Assembly: GCF_024733565.1 (NCBI RefSeq)
Contig: NZ_JANIOC010000006.1
Location: forward strand, 124,001 to 188,000
DNA from: Rossellomorea sp. SC111
GTDB taxonomy: Bacteria > Bacillota > Bacilli > Bacillales > Bacillaceae_B
Length of the DNA stretch: 64,000 nt
Direction: 5' to 3'
Part shown: piece by piece, positions 39,607-49,202 of the stretch
Layout of the letters: each line of letters starts with the position of its first letter
How positions within the stretch are numbered: position 1 is the first letter of the stretch
Translations under genes and position numbers: made by a program
The notes under the pieces: generated by a model
What the model saw: only the letters and a program-made list of their open reading frames with translations
Told to the model about the DNA's origin: nothing
The model's database searches: none

Positions 39607-40557
39607 GTGAAAGTAATAACTGTACATCATCCCCATTCAATTAGTAATAATGAATTTCCACCCCTGGTACTCGCTCTGGGTTACTTCGATGGCGTTCATA
39701 TAGGCCATCAAAGGGTGATAAGGGCAGCAGTGGATAAAGCGAAGGAACAGGACGTTTGCAGCGCGGTGATGACATTTGATCCTCATCCTTCCGTTGTATT
39801 AGGTCATAAACACAAGCATATTCACTACATAACACCTTTGGAAGATAAGAAAGAAATCATAAAGGAACTCGGTGTGGATTATTTATTCATTGTCCGGTTT
39901 ACGTCAGAATTTGCAAATCTGACTCCGCAGGATTTCGTCGATCAATATATTATCGGCCTTAACGTAAGGCATGTTGTAGCGGGATATGATTACTCATATG
40001 GCAGGCTGGGGAAGGGGACGATGGAAACCCTGCCCTTCCATTCCCGCGATATGTTTGCCTCCACGACCATCTCAAAGCTGACTGATGCCGATCTGGATTT
40101 GAAAGTGAGTTCTTCCTTAATAAGGGAGAACCTTAAAGAAGGCGACGTATCCAGGGTGAAAAAGCTTCTTGGCAGACCATTCAAAATGAAGGGAACGGTC
40201 ATACACGGAGATAAAAGAGGGAGGAAAATCGGGTTCCCTACGGCGAATATCGAACTTTCCGATGATTACCTGACCCCTAAGGTGGGTGTTTATGCTGTAA
40301 GGATGAAAATACATGATAAATGGTTTGATGGTGTGTGCAATATCGGGTACAAGCCAACCTTTAAAAATCCGGACGACTATTCTTTGTCGATTGAAGTTCA
40401 TCTTTTTGATTTCCACACTTCCATTTATGGAGAAGAAGTATTCATTGAATGGTATGATAGAATCAGGGACGAACAGAAATTTTCCGGGATAGAGGAGCTA
40501 ATCTCCCAAATTCAGAAAGATAAGGACCTGGCGATAGACTACTTTGCGAAAAATTGA
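39607..40557 (+). CDS. ribF: Bifunctional riboflavin kinase/FMN adenylyltransferase
   Basis: RibF (RibC in B. subtilis) converts riboflavin to FMN and FAD. The N-terminal nucleotidyltransferase domain has the HIGH motif at residues 31-34 (GYFDGVHIGHQ). The C-terminal flavokinase domain begins near 183, with KMKGTVIHGDKRGRKIGFPT as signature. It has 316 residues. The GTG start has AAAAAGGTGAAA upstream. Confidence 0.97.
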   Translation: MKVITVHHPHSISNNEFPPLVLALGYFDGVHIGHQRVIRAAVDKAKEQDVCSAVMTFDPHPSVVLGHKHKHIHYITPLEDKKEIIKELGVDYLFIVRFTSEFANLTPQDFVDQYIIGLNVRHVVAGYDYSYGRLGKGTMETLPFHSRDMFASTTISKLTDADLDLKVSSSLIRENLKEGDVSRVKKLLGRPFKMKGTVIHGDKRGRKIGFPTANIELSDDYLTPKVGVYAVRMKIHDKWFDGVCNIGYKPTFKNPDDYSLSIEVHLFDFHTSIYGEEVFIEWYDRIRDEQKFSGIEELISQIQKDKDLAIDYFAKN

Positions 40558-40566
40558 GGATTACAC

Positions 40567-40595
40567 TTGATTTTTATTTAAAAGAGTAGTATTCT
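40567..40595 (+). promoter_or_regulatory. SigA promoter of rpsO
   Basis: TTGATT (40567-40572) and TATTCT (40590-40595) are 17 bases apart, starting 10 bases after the ribF stop. Confidence 0.75.
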
Positions 40596-40611
40596 AAATA
40601 TCGTATGAAAT

Positions 40612-40686
40612 GAACCTTTGCTTGGCATCACGATTCACCAACGGCTGCTCAGTAACAGGGGATTTGAAAGAAATTATTAGGAGGTG
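40612..40686 (+). ncRNA. Candidate S15-responsive leader of rpsO
   Basis: The roughly 90-base rpsO leader can form a helix between CCTTTG and CAGGGG flanking a TTGG/CCAA stem, just before the AGGAGGTG SD. S15 is known to bind and repress its own mRNA in other Bacillaceae. Assignment here rests on position and this rough pairing. Confidence 0.4.
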
Positions 40687-40692
40687 AAAAGG

Positions 40693-40962
40693 ATGGCTAT
40701 CACTAAAGAGCGTAAAAACGAACTTATCAGTGAATACAAAGTACATGAGAACGATACTGGATCTCCAGAAGTTCAAATTGCTGTCCTAACTGAAGAAATT
40801 AACAACCTGAACGATCACTTACGCGTTCACAAGAAAGATCACCACTCTCGTCGCGGTCTTCTTAAAATGGTAGGTCACCGTCGTAATCTATTATCTTACC
40901 TACGTAAGAAAGATGTACAACGCTACCGTGAGTTAATTAACAAATTAGGTTTACGTCGATAA
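40693..40962 (+). CDS. rpsO: 30S ribosomal protein S15
   Basis: S15 is a primary 16S rRNA binding protein. It has 89 residues with the signature [20 protein letters not shown] and [21 protein letters not shown] chose ATG 40693 (MAITKERK) with AGGAGGTG upstream; the GTG at 40684 is on the SD. Codon usage is strongly biased. Confidence 0.98.
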   Translation: MAITKERKNELISEYKVHENDTGSPEVQIAVLTEEINNLNDHLRVHKKDHHSRRGLLKMVGHRRNLLSYLRKKDVQRYRELINKLGLRR

Positions 40963-40972
40963 AAGACAAAGG

Positions 40973-40996
40973 AAGCGGGATTATGTCCCGCTTTTT
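40973..40996 (+). terminator. Intrinsic terminator of rpsO
   Basis: An 8-bp stem AAGCGGGA/TCCCGCTT with a TTATG loop and a T-run. Confidence 0.9.
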
Positions 40997-41084
40997 CTTT
41001 AGCTTTCATAAGTGGAAATCTTTGTATGATCCACCACTTCTTTTTATACATTTTCATCATTTAACGTATTCATTTTTCTCGTTT

Positions 41085-41111
41085 TTGTCTAAAATACATA
41101 ATATGTATACT
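41085..41111 (+). promoter_or_regulatory. Possible promoter of pnp
   Basis: TATACT (41106-41111) is a good -10. The best -35 is TTGTCT (41085-41090) at a short 15-base spacing, or TTTTGT two bases upstream at 17. Confidence 0.4.
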
Positions 41112-41306
41112 GAGTGGGTGGCAGACCATCGTTAATGTGTCAAGCATCCGCAGTGATACAACATCCTGTATTTACATAGTCAGCAGGGATTCAAATCAAA
41201 CGAATATAACAGCGCATATGTGCATGATATAGATTATTTTTTATGTTTATCCGGGTTGGGTACAGGCCGAACCTTTTAGTGATATATAAAGAGAGGGGTA
41301 CACTTT

Positions 41307-43430
41307 ATGGAACAAACTAAACAAACCTTTTCCATCGAATGGGCCGGAAGAGAATTAACGGTCGAAGTTGGCCAATTTGCCAAACAAGCGAATGGAGCGG
41401 TAATGGTACGTTATGGAGATACTGCGGTACTTAGCAGTGCTACAGCTTCGAAAGAGCCAAAACCTTTGGATTTCTTCCCATTAACCGTTAATTATGAAGA
41501 GAGATTATATGCAGTGGGTAAAATCCCTGGAGGATTCATTAAACGTGAGGGGCGCCCGAGTGAGAAAGCCATCCTTGCGAGCCGCTTAATAGATCGTCCC
41601 ATCCGTCCATTGTTCGCAGATGGATTCCGTAATGAAGTACAAGTAATCAGCATTGTGATGAGTGTAGATCAAAATTGTTCATCCGAAATGGCTGCTATGT
41701 TTGGATCTTCATTAGCGCTATCCGTTTCAGATATTCCGTTCGAAGGTCCGATTGCAGGAGTCATTGTTGGTCTAGTTGATGGGAAATTCATCATCAACCC
41801 TTCTGTCGAGCAATTGGAGAAGAGTGAGATTCATTTATCTGTAGCTGGTACGAAAGATGCCATTAATATGGTAGAAGCAGGAGCAGATGAGGTTCCGGAA
41901 GAGACAATGCTTGAAGCGATCATGTTCGGTCATGAAGAAATTAAGCGTCTGGTAGCTTTCCAGGAAGAAATCGTCGCTAAAGTGGGTAAAGAAAAATCTG
42001 CTATTCAACTTGTTGAATTGGATAAAGACGTTGAAGCAGAGGTTCGTTCCATATGTGAAAGTGAATTAATTCCTGCCATTCAAGTTCAGGAAAAACATGC
42101 ACGTGAAGAAGCAATTGGAACTGTTAAAGATAAAGTGATGACCGTTTATGAAGAAGAGAAGGAAGCCGATGAAGCTACCTTGAAACAAGTGAAAAAAGTA
42201 TTGGATATGCTTGTGAAAAATGAAGTTCGCCGACTGATCACAGAAGATAAAGTACGCCCTGATGGCCGTAAAGTTGACGAAATCCGTCCACTGTCTTCAG
42301 AGGTCGGTTTATTGCCAAGAACTCATGGTTCTGGACTGTTCACACGTGGACAAACCCAGGCACTGAGTATTTGTACACTGGGTGCTTTAGGAGATGTTCA
42401 GGTGCTTGATGGCCTGGGAATCGAAGAATCAAAACGATTCATGCATCACTATAATTTCCCTCAATTCAGTGTTGGGTCCACAGGACCGATCAGAGGACCG
42501 GGTCGTCGTGAAATCGGGCACGGGGCATTGGGTGAGAAGGCTCTGGATCCAATTATTCCAAACGAAAAAGATTTCCCTTATACAATCCGACTTGTGTCGG
42601 AAGTACTCGAATCAAACGGTTCAACTTCCCAAGCAAGTATTTGTGCAAGTACCCTTGCGATGATGGATGCAGGTGTTCCGATTAAAGCGCCTGTAGCCGG
42701 GATTGCAATGGGTCTGATCAAGTCAGGTGAAAACTATTCCATCCTGACAGATATTCAAGGGATGGAAGATCACCTTGGTGACATGGACTTTAAAGTAGCC
42801 GGAACTTCTAAAGGTGTAACCGCTCTTCAAATGGATATCAAAATTGATGGATTATCCCGTGAAATTCTTGAAGAAGCACTTCAACAAGCTAAAAAGGGAA
42901 GAATGCAGATTCTTGATAGCATGTTAGCAACAATCGGTGAAGCAAGAACGAGCCTGTCCCAATATGCTCCGAAAATCCTGACCATGCATATTAATCCTGA
43001 TAAAATCCGCGATGTCATTGGACCAAGTGGTAAGCAGATCAATAAGATCATTGACGAAACAGGCGTTAAGATTGATATTGAGCAGGACGGAACGATCTTC
43101 ATCTCATCTACTGATGAAGAGATGAATAAAGTAGCTAAGAAAACGATTGAAGATATCGTAAGAGAAGTTGAAGCTGGACAAATGTATCTTGGAAAAGTGA
43201 AACGAATTGAGAAATTCGGTGCATTTGTAGAAATCTTCAGCGGAAAAGATGGACTTGTCCATATTTCAGAACTTGCAGAAGAACGTATCCGCAAGGTGGA
43301 AGATGTAGTGGCGATCGGTGACGAGATCCTTGTGAAGGTTCTGGACATCGATAATCAAGGAAGAGTCAACTTGTCAAGAAAAGCAGTTCTTAAGGAACAG
43401 CGCGAAAAGGAAGAACAAAACCAGGGTTAA
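41307..43430 (+). CDS. pnp: Polynucleotide phosphorylase
   Basis: PNPase is the phosphorolytic 3'-5' exoribonuclease and part of the RNA degradation machinery. Two RNase PH-like domains are joined by a helical domain. The KH domain ([20 protein letters not shown]) starts near residue 555, and an S1 domain ([20 protein letters not shown]) near 625. It has 707 residues. GAGAGGGG lies upstream of the ATG. Confidence 0.97.
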   Translation: MEQTKQTFSIEWAGRELTVEVGQFAKQANGAVMVRYGDTAVLSSATASKEPKPLDFFPLTVNYEERLYAVGKIPGGFIKREGRPSEKAILASRLIDRPIRPLFADGFRNEVQVISIVMSVDQNCSSEMAAMFGSSLALSVSDIPFEGPIAGVIVGLVDGKFIINPSVEQLEKSEIHLSVAGTKDAINMVEAGADEVPEETMLEAIMFGHEEIKRLVAFQEEIVAKVGKEKSAIQLVELDKDVEAEVRSICESELIPAIQVQEKHAREEAIGTVKDKVMTVYEEEKEADEATLKQVKKVLDMLVKNEVRRLITEDKVRPDGRKVDEIRPLSSEVGLLPRTHGSGLFTRGQTQALSICTLGALGDVQVLDGLGIEESKRFMHHYNFPQFSVGSTGPIRGPGRREIGHGALGEKALDPIIPNEKDFPYTIRLVSEVLESNGSTSQASICASTLAMMDAGVPIKAPVAGIAMGLIKSGENYSILTDIQGMEDHLGDMDFKVAGTSKGVTALQMDIKIDGLSREILEEALQQAKKGRMQILDSMLATIGEARTSLSQYAPKILTMHINPDKIRDVIGPSGKQINKIIDETGVKIDIEQDGTIFISSTDEEMNKVAKKTIEDIVREVEAGQMYLGKVKRIEKFGAFVEIFSGKDGLVHISELAEERIRKVEDVVAIGDEILVKVLDIDNQGRVNLSRKAVLKEQREKEEQNQG

Positions 43431-43447
43431 TCTTTTAAGATTGGCAG

Positions 43448-43491
43448 GCTGTCCTGTAGGGAGCAAACTCTCCTCCGGGACAGCTTTTTTT
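43448..43491 (+). terminator. Intrinsic terminator of pnp
   Basis: GCTGTCC (43448-43454) pairs with GGACAGC (43478-43484), with an inner GGAG/CTCC stem and seven T. Confidence 0.92.
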
Positions 43492-43573
43492 ATCTGTTGG
43501 ATGAGCTTAATGCCGCATGTTCTACCCTGTTCTTTTCCTACATATGTTTGTAGGAGAAGGAAGGTGGACAGGG

Positions 43574-44578
43574 ATGGGAAAAAAATACTTGATTGGAATA
43601 AGTCTAATTGCTATTCTGACTTTAGTAGTAGTGGAGAACCCTCTATCAGATCAGTATGTGACCGGGTTAAAACAAGGGGCAGTAGCAGTGAATGGGATAA
43701 ACAACACAAACGATCTTACCCGTAGGATAAAAGAGGAAGCCAAAACAAGGGAGAGACCGGCTCAGGATGCTGTGATAGATACCGTTTGGAAAGCTACACC
43801 TGGGTATAATGGATTGAAAGTAGATGTAGAGGCGTCCTTGCAAAATATGAAGAAAGAAAAATCGTTTGATGAAGACAAGCTGGTTTACAAACAGATCCCT
43901 CCTGAAAAACATTTACCTGATTTACCTGCCTCGCCTGTCTATCGTGGGAATCCTGATAAGCCCATGGTGTCCTTTATTATCAATGTAGCGTGGGGAAATG
44001 AATACATCCCTGATATGCTTGCAACTTTGAAAAAGCATCAGGTATATGCTACGTTCTTTCTAGAGGGTAGATGGGTGAAGAATAACCCGGACTTGGCGAA
44101 GATGATCGTGGATGCAGGGCATGAGGTGGGGAACCATTCATATTCCCATCCTGATATGAAATTGCTTGAAGCCGCCAAGGTAAGAGAAGAATTGAAGAAA
44201 ACAAATGAAATGATTGAAGTGACCACGGGTGAAAAAGTAAAGTGGTTTGCTCCGCCAAGCGGCAGCTACAGGGATGAAGTCGTAAAAATTGCAGATGAAA
44301 TGCAAATGAGGACGATCATGTGGAGTGTTGATACCATTGACTGGCAAAAACCACAACCCAATGTGCTAATTGAACGTGTAATGGGTAAGATGCACAAAGG
44401 AGCGATTGTACTCATGCATCCCACAGCTTCAACAGCCAATTCATTGAACACGCTGATTCTTCAAATAAAAGAAAAAAATTTAAGGCTAGGTACGATTTCA
44501 AGTTTAGTGAAAGAAGAGAGAATCGTGGAAGAGGCAGATAATTCAACACAACAAGGAGATAGTAAGAAGAAGCAGTAA
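43574..44578 (+). CDS. ylxY: Polysaccharide deacetylase-family protein YlxY, probably catalytically altered
   Basis: This 334-residue exported protein has an N-terminal signal or anchor (about 1-20) and a NodB-homology domain from about 128. Motif 2 (H188-x3-H192, NHSYSHP), the DTIDW motif and the C-terminal LMHP His282 are kept. But the catalytic motif 1 TFDDG is replaced by SFIINVAWG (133-141), removing both Asp. Motif 3 reads FAPPSGSYR without the usual leading Arg. The same change appears, from memory, in B. subtilis YlxY, so it is a family property. I chose ATG 43574 with AAGGTGG upstream. Confidence 0.88.
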   Translation: MGKKYLIGISLIAILTLVVVENPLSDQYVTGLKQGAVAVNGINNTNDLTRRIKEEAKTRERPAQDAVIDTVWKATPGYNGLKVDVEASLQNMKKEKSFDEDKLVYKQIPPEKHLPDLPASPVYRGNPDKPMVSFIINVAWGNEYIPDMLATLKKHQVYATFFLEGRWVKNNPDLAKMIVDAGHEVGNHSYSHPDMKLLEAAKVREELKKTNEMIEVTTGEKVKWFAPPSGSYRDEVVKIADEMQMRTIMWSVDTIDWQKPQPNVLIERVMGKMHKGAIVLMHPTASTANSLNTLILQIKEKNLRLGTISSLVKEERIVEEADNSTQQGDSKKKQ

Positions 44579-44606
44579 CTTCGCATCATGAATAGGAGGA
44601 ACTTTC

Positions 44607-45848
44607 TTGATTAAGAAATATACATGTCAAAATGGATTGCGAATCGTCCTGGAAGAAATTCCACACGTTCGCTCCGTAGCAATAGGGGTTTGGATTGGAA
44701 CCGGCTCACGCAATGAAACCGAACAGAATAATGGGATCTCCCATTTTCTTGAGCACATGTTTTTTAAAGGCACAAAGACCAAGACTGCACGTGAAATAGC
44801 CGAGTCCTTTGACAGCATAGGCGGTCAGGTAAATGCATTTACTTCAAAGGAATACACGTGCTATTATGCAAAAGTATTGGACAATCATGCAGATTATGCA
44901 TTACATACACTCTCAGATATGTTTTTCAATTCCACATATGTAGAAGAGGAATTGAATAAAGAAAAAAATGTGGTGTATGAGGAAATAAAAATGTATGAAG
45001 ATACTCCTGATGATATCGTACATGATCTACTAAGTAAGGCAGTTTATGAAGAGCATCCCCTGGGATATCCGATCCTTGGAACGGAGAACACACTGAATAC
45101 TTTCAATCAGTCTAAATTAAAGGAATATATGCATGACATGTACACACCGGATCAGGTAGTGGTGTCCGTTGCAGGTAATGTAGATGAGTCATTCATAAAA
45201 GAGGTAGAAAAGTTATTCGGTTCATATGAAGGCGGAAAAGGGCCGGAAGAGAGAATCAAGCCTTCGTTTCATTACAATAAGCTTGCCCGTAAGAAGGATA
45301 CGGAACAGGCTCATTTATGCTTAGGTTTCGATGGTCTCGAGATCGGTCATCCTGACATTTACAACTTGATTGTGTTGAATAATGTATTGGGTGGCAGTAT
45401 GTCTTCCCGTCTGTTCCAGGAGGTTCGTGAACAGAGAGGCCTTGCCTATTCTGTGTTCTCCTATCACTCCGCATACGAAGACAGCGGCATGGTGACCATT
45501 TATGGGGGAACAGGGGCCAATCAATTAGATCAATTATTTGATACCATCGACAGTACACTAGAAGCTCTAAAAGGAGAGGGGATTACCTCTAAAGAACTGC
45601 AAAACAGCAAAGAGCAATTAAAAGGTAACCTTATGCTGAGTTTAGAAAGTACCAATAGCCGTATGAGCAGGAACGGAAAGAATGAATTACTGCTGAAACG
45701 GCACCGGACCCTGGATGAAATCGTCGAAGAAATCGATGGAGTGACCATGGATAAAGTCAATCGCCTGGCTTTGGATATCTTCACAGATGACTACGCTTCA
45801 TCACTCATCAGCCCGGATGGGAACCTGCCTCAAAATATGAAAAAATGA
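44607..45848 (+). CDS. mlpA: M16-family zinc peptidase MlpA (YmxG)
   Basis: This processing-peptidase-like protease keeps the inverted zinc motif HFLEH at residues 46-50 and the distal Glu in NVVYEEIKMYED (about 126). The C-terminal half carries the LGGSMSSRLFQEVREQRGLA signature, and SLESTNSRMSRNGKNELL follows. It has 413 residues. The TTG start has AGGAGGAAC upstream. In B. subtilis the homologue has been linked to control of extracellular protease gene expression. A second M16 gene (ymfF) begins near the end of this window. Confidence 0.95.
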   Translation: MIKKYTCQNGLRIVLEEIPHVRSVAIGVWIGTGSRNETEQNNGISHFLEHMFFKGTKTKTAREIAESFDSIGGQVNAFTSKEYTCYYAKVLDNHADYALHTLSDMFFNSTYVEEELNKEKNVVYEEIKMYEDTPDDIVHDLLSKAVYEEHPLGYPILGTENTLNTFNQSKLKEYMHDMYTPDQVVVSVAGNVDESFIKEVEKLFGSYEGGKGPEERIKPSFHYNKLARKKDTEQAHLCLGFDGLEIGHPDIYNLIVLNNVLGGSMSSRLFQEVREQRGLAYSVFSYHSAYEDSGMVTIYGGTGANQLDQLFDTIDSTLEALKGEGITSKELQNSKEQLKGNLMLSLESTNSRMSRNGKNELLLKRHRTLDEIVEEIDGVTMDKVNRLALDIFTDDYASSLISPDGNLPQNMKK

Positions 45849-45854
45849 CCGAAA

Positions 45855-45885
45855 AAAGCAGACCAAAGGAGGTCTGCTTTTTTTT
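45855..45885 (+). terminator. Intrinsic terminator after mlpA
   Basis: A 10-bp stem AAAGCAGACC/GGTCTGCTTT with an AAAGGA loop and eight T in all. Confidence 0.93.
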
Positions 45886-45967
45886 ATGGAACGGTAAGTT
45901 CTTCTTCTAAAAAATGTGGACAGTGTATACATTGTACTACATAGCTATTTTTTAGGAGGACACGATC

Positions 45968-46201
45968 ATGAGGTTAAGTGAATTAAGCGGGAAAGAAATC
46001 GTTGATTATAAAAAAGCGGAACGGCTGGGCATTCTTGGCCAGACAGATCTTGAATTTAATGATAAGTCAGGCAGCATTAATGCGCTGATCATCCCCACCG
46101 GGAAATGGCTGAGGAAGCAGGGGGGAGAAATACGGGTTCCCTGGCATCAGATCAGGACAATCGGGGCAGATATGATCATTTTGGAAGTCTCGGATGACTA
46201 A
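45968..46201 (+). CDS. ymxH: YlmC/YmxH family PRC-barrel protein
   Basis: This 77-residue sporulation-associated family protein begins MRLSELSGKEIVDYKKAERL with a PRC-barrel-like fold and ends in IRTIGADMIILEV. No catalytic residues are recognisable. TTTTAGGAGGACACG is the SD. It stands alone between two terminators, immediately upstream of the dipicolinate operon, as in B. subtilis. Confidence 0.9.
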   Translation: MRLSELSGKEIVDYKKAERLGILGQTDLEFNDKSGSINALIIPTGKWLRKQGGEIRVPWHQIRTIGADMIILEVSDD

Positions 46202-46221
46202 TTGAATCCTACATCAACATG

Positions 46222-46246
46222 AAAACGGGTCCTGACCCGTTTTTTA
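46222..46246 (+). terminator. Intrinsic terminator after ymxH
   Basis: AAAACGGGT/ACCCGTTTT stem with a CCTG loop, followed by a T-run. Confidence 0.9.
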
Positions 46247-46289
46247 TTTTGCCTGCTTTTCTAAACCGTCCTTACTTGCTTTTCTTCTC

Positions 46290-46316
46290 ACCCATCAGGT
46301 ATGTGCTACATACACT
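46290..46316 (+). promoter_or_regulatory. Candidate SigK promoter of dpaAB
   Basis: CATACACT (46309-46316) fits the SigK -10 CATAnnnT, and AC at 46290-46291 lies 17 bases upstream. The operon is mother-cell, SigK-dependent in B. subtilis. The match agrees with that known regulation. Confidence 0.65.
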
Positions 46317-46373
46317 GTTGAAGTGAAAAGGGATTTAGAATAGCGATTATGTAAAAAGTAGGTGAAATCAGTG

Positions 46374-47276
46374 ATGCTGACCGGAATGCAGATCGCAGTT
46401 CTAGGCGGAGATGCTCGACAACTTGAGATTATTCGAAAGCTTACGGAGTTGGATGCCAAAATATCACTCGTAGGTTTTGAACAACTAGATCATGCCTTTA
46501 CAGGGGCTACGAAGGAAAAACTGGGTGAAGTGGACTTTTCAGTGATGGATGCCATAATCTTACCAGTACCCGGCACGAATCTACAAGGAGAAATAGATAC
46601 GATATTTTCAAATGAGAAAATCATGTTAACGGAAGAAATTGTATCTGAAACGCCAGAGCACTGTACGATCTATTCAGGAATTAGTAATGCGTACTTGGAT
46701 CAAATTATGTCTTCAACGAAACGCAAACTTGTTCAGTTGTTTGAAAGAGACGACGTTGCCATTTATAATTCCATCCCTACAGTAGAGGGAACGATTATGA
46801 TGGCTATTCAACATACAGACTTTACGATCCACGGATCTGACATCGTAATATTGGGTCTGGGCAGAGTGGGTATGAGTGTGGCAAGGACGTTTCATCATTT
46901 AGGCGGAAGGGTGAAGGTCGGAGTGCGCAAAAGTGAGCATTTGGCACGGGTGACCGAAATGGGGTTAATGCCATTCCACTTGGATAATTTAGAAAAAGAG
47001 GTTGAGAATTGTGATATTTGTATTAATACAATTCCAGTGCACATAGTGAAGGCCGGCGTTATAGCCAAAATGCCTGCCCATACATTAATTATCGATTTGG
47101 CTTCAAAGCCTGGCGGTACAGATTTTCGTTATGCAGAAAAACGCGGGATTAAAGCATTGTTAGCACCGGGGCTCCCGGGAATCGTAGCACCGAAAACGGC
47201 AGGGCAGATCCTGGCGAATGTTCTTTGTCAATTATTAGAGGAAGATTTTGATTCAGGAAAGGAGAGTTCATCATGA
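46374..47276 (+). CDS. dpaA: Dipicolinate synthase subunit A
   Basis: DpaA (SpoVFA) oxidises dihydrodipicolinate to dipicolinic acid in the mother cell, giving spores heat resistance. The Rossmann motif GLGRVG is at about 161-166, within a NAD-binding domain similar to alanine dehydrogenase/adenosylhomocysteinase. The C-terminal GIKALLAPGLPGIVAPKTAG block is highly conserved. I chose ATG 46374 (MLTGMQIAVLGGDARQL), 7 bases after AGGTGAA. The protein is 300 residues. It overlaps dpaB by four bases. Its substrate comes from DapA, whose gene lies downstream. Confidence 0.97.
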   Translation: MLTGMQIAVLGGDARQLEIIRKLTELDAKISLVGFEQLDHAFTGATKEKLGEVDFSVMDAIILPVPGTNLQGEIDTIFSNEKIMLTEEIVSETPEHCTIYSGISNAYLDQIMSSTKRKLVQLFERDDVAIYNSIPTVEGTIMMAIQHTDFTIHGSDIVILGLGRVGMSVARTFHHLGGRVKVGVRKSEHLARVTEMGLMPFHLDNLEKEVENCDICINTIPVHIVKAGVIAKMPAHTLIIDLASKPGGTDFRYAEKRGIKALLAPGLPGIVAPKTAGQILANVLCQLLEEDFDSGKESSS

Positions 47277-47866
47277 GTGTGCAAGGTAAACGTATCGGGT
47301 TTGGTCTCACAGGATCCCATTGTACGTATGATGCAGTGTTCCCGGAAATCGAGAGATTAGTGAATAACGGAGCGGAAGTCATGCCGATTGTGACATCCAC
47401 CGTTATGAATACGGAAACAAGATTCGGAAAAGGAGAAGATTGGATTAAACGAATCGAAGATGTAACCGGACATAAAGTGATCGATTCAATCGTCAAGGCA
47501 GAACCCCTTGGTCCAAAGATTCCACTGGATTGCATGGTGATTGCCCCCCTTACCGGTAATTCAATGAGTAAGTTTGCCAATGCAATGACCGATTCTCCTG
47601 TATTAATGGCCGCCAAAGCAACACTGCGTAACCACCGCCCTGTAGTACTCGGAATTTCAACAAATGATGCCCTCGGGTTAAATGGTATAAATCTGATGAG
47701 ATTAATTTCCACGAAAGATATTTATTTTATTCCGTTTGGGCAGGATGCACCTGATAGTAAACCAAAGTCGATGGTTGCCAGGATGACATTGATTCAAGAG
47801 ACGGTCGAAGCTGCGATGGAAGGGCATCAGCTTCAACCCGTTGTCATCGAAAGATATTTAGATTAA
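47273..47866 (+). CDS. dpaB: Dipicolinate synthase subunit B (flavoprotein)
   Basis: DpaB (SpoVFB) is the flavin-binding partner of DpaA, related to phosphopantothenoylcysteine decarboxylase-type flavoproteins. The FMN-binding start is RIGFGLTGSHCTYDAVFPEI, and the MVIAPLTGNSMSKFANAMTD block follows. It has 197 residues. It starts inside the dpaA stop (ATGA), so equal expression is expected. Confidence 0.97.
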   Translation: MSVQGKRIGFGLTGSHCTYDAVFPEIERLVNNGAEVMPIVTSTVMNTETRFGKGEDWIKRIEDVTGHKVIDSIVKAEPLGPKIPLDCMVIAPLTGNSMSKFANAMTDSPVLMAAKATLRNHRPVVLGISTNDALGLNGINLMRLISTKDIYFIPFGQDAPDSKPKSMVARMTLIQETVEAAMEGHQLQPVVIERYLD

Positions 47867-47872
47867 TACAAG

Positions 47873-47914
47873 AAGAAGGTCATCCCCCCGGGAAATTCAG
47901 ATGACCTTCTTTTC
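47873..47914 (+). terminator. Intrinsic terminator of dpaAB
   Basis: A 12-bp perfect stem AAGAAGGTCATC/GATGACCTTCTT followed by TT-C-rich sequence. Confidence 0.85.
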
Positions 47915-47961
47915 ATGCATGTAAAGATAGACGAACCTGGGATCATCAATAAAAAATCCTA

Positions 47962-48001
47962 TTGTCGAATAATTGTTTATGTTAAAATATTCTTTATTAT
48001 A
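47962..48001 (+). promoter_or_regulatory. Promoter region of asd (two overlapping candidates)
   Basis: Candidate 1 is an extended -10 TGTTAAAAT (47980-47988) with TTGTCG at 47962. Candidate 2 is TTGTTT (47973-47978) with TATTAT (47995-48000) at 16 bases. No lysine riboswitch is recognisable in this short leader. Confidence 0.5.
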
Positions 48002-48068
48002 GTAATAGACTAAATTAACTTACCTATTTTACTATGAAAATATTGAATGGTTGGAAGGAGAGAAGATT

Positions 48069-49115
48069 TTGAATACAACGGGATTTCATGTAGCGGTTGT
48101 GGGTGCCACCGGTGCCGTAGGACAACAAATGCTTCAAACATTAGAAAAAAGGGATTTTCCAATAAAACAACTGACTTTACTATCATCAGCACGTTCTGCG
48201 GGTTCAACTGTCATATTTAGAGGGAAAGAATGGACGGTTGAAGAAGCGAAGCCTGAAAGTTTCGCAGGGGTTGACATCGCTTTATTTAGTGCAGGTGGAA
48301 GTGTATCCAAACTTCTTGCTCCTGAAGCCGTAAAACGCGGGGCAGTCGTAGTCGACAATACGAGTGCATATCGGATGGATCCGGATGTTCCACTTGTCGT
48401 CCCTGAAGTGAACGAAGAGGATATCAAGCTTCACAACGGAATCATTGCCAATCCCAATTGTTCGACGATACAAATGGTTGCAGCACTCGAACCGATCCGC
48501 AAGCAGTTTGGCCTGAAGAAAGTAATCGTATCCACTTATCAAGCCGTTTCAGGTGCCGGTGCCGTTGCAATCGATGAACTCCACGCCCAATCACAGGCCA
48601 TTTTATCCGGTGAATCTTTTGAACCCGGTGTGCTACCTGTAAAAGGCGACAAAAAACATTATCAGATTGCTTATAATGCCATTCCTCAAATTGATACATT
48701 TCAGGACAATGGCTTTACATTCGAAGAAATGAAAATGATCAATGAAACGAAAAAGATCATGCATATGCCTTCTCTGAAGGTATCAGCGACATGTGTCAGA
48801 TTACCGGTTGTAACAGGTCACTCCGAAAGTGTATATATTGAAATTGAGAAGGATTCTGTTTCGGTGAAAGATATCCACGCCATTCTTCAAGATGCACCCG
48901 GGGTAACCCTTGAAGACGTACCTGAAGATCAAATCTATCCAATGCCTGCATATGCCGTAGGTAAGCCGGATGTATTTGTAGGTCGCGTCCGTAAAGATCT
49001 TGATGAAGACAGAGGTTTCCATATGTGGGTTGTGTCTGACAACTTACTGAAGGGTGCAGCCTGGAATTCTGTTCAAATCGCAGAAAGTTTAATGAAGCTT
49101 GGGCTAATTAAGTAA
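48069..49115 (+). CDS. asd: Aspartate-semialdehyde dehydrogenase
   Basis: Asd reduces aspartyl phosphate to the semialdehyde, feeding lysine/diaminopimelate, threonine and methionine. NADP binding is in [14 protein letters not shown], and the catalytic Cys131 in ANPNCSTIQ. The start is TTG 48069 with AAGGAG 8 bases upstream; TTG 48051 precedes that SD. The protein is 348 residues. It leads the asd-dapG-dapA cluster. Confidence 0.96.
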   Translation: MNTTGFHVAVVGATGAVGQQMLQTLEKRDFPIKQLTLLSSARSAGSTVIFRGKEWTVEEAKPESFAGVDIALFSAGGSVSKLLAPEAVKRGAVVVDNTSAYRMDPDVPLVVPEVNEEDIKLHNGIIANPNCSTIQMVAALEPIRKQFGLKKVIVSTYQAVSGAGAVAIDELHAQSQAILSGESFEPGVLPVKGDKKHYQIAYNAIPQIDTFQDNGFTFEEMKMINETKKIMHMPSLKVSATCVRLPVVTGHSESVYIEIEKDSVSVKDIHAILQDAPGVTLEDVPEDQIYPMPAYAVGKPDVFVGRVRKDLDEDRGFHMWVVSDNLLKGAAWNSVQIAESLMKLGLIK

Positions 49116-49202
49116 TGGAGAGGGATCATCTCAGCTATTAATTTGCATAATTCCACTAATCGTCTTCCAGATACCTCTTGAATATGACAACGAGGTGTAG
49201 TC

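Larger units (their letters stand above)
40963..41306 (+). other. 344-base intergenic region between rpsO and pnp
   Basis: It holds the rpsO terminator (40973-40996) and a possible pnp promoter near 41085-41111. A weak hairpin GGTTGGG/CCGAACC near 41252-41275, with TTTT after it, lies close to the pnp start. The rest of the long leader shows no feature I recognise. PNPase autoregulation through its leader is known in E. coli but rests on a different structure. Confidence 0.6.

Noticed and set aside
43970-44000. YlxY as a decaying pseudogene.
   Set aside because: Reading frame, length and the rest of the domain are intact, and the altered motif seems to be a family property.
47912-48068. Possible lysine riboswitch before asd-dapG-dapA.
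   Set aside because: The leader after the predicted promoter is only about 60 bases, far shorter than the roughly 170-base lysine aptamer.
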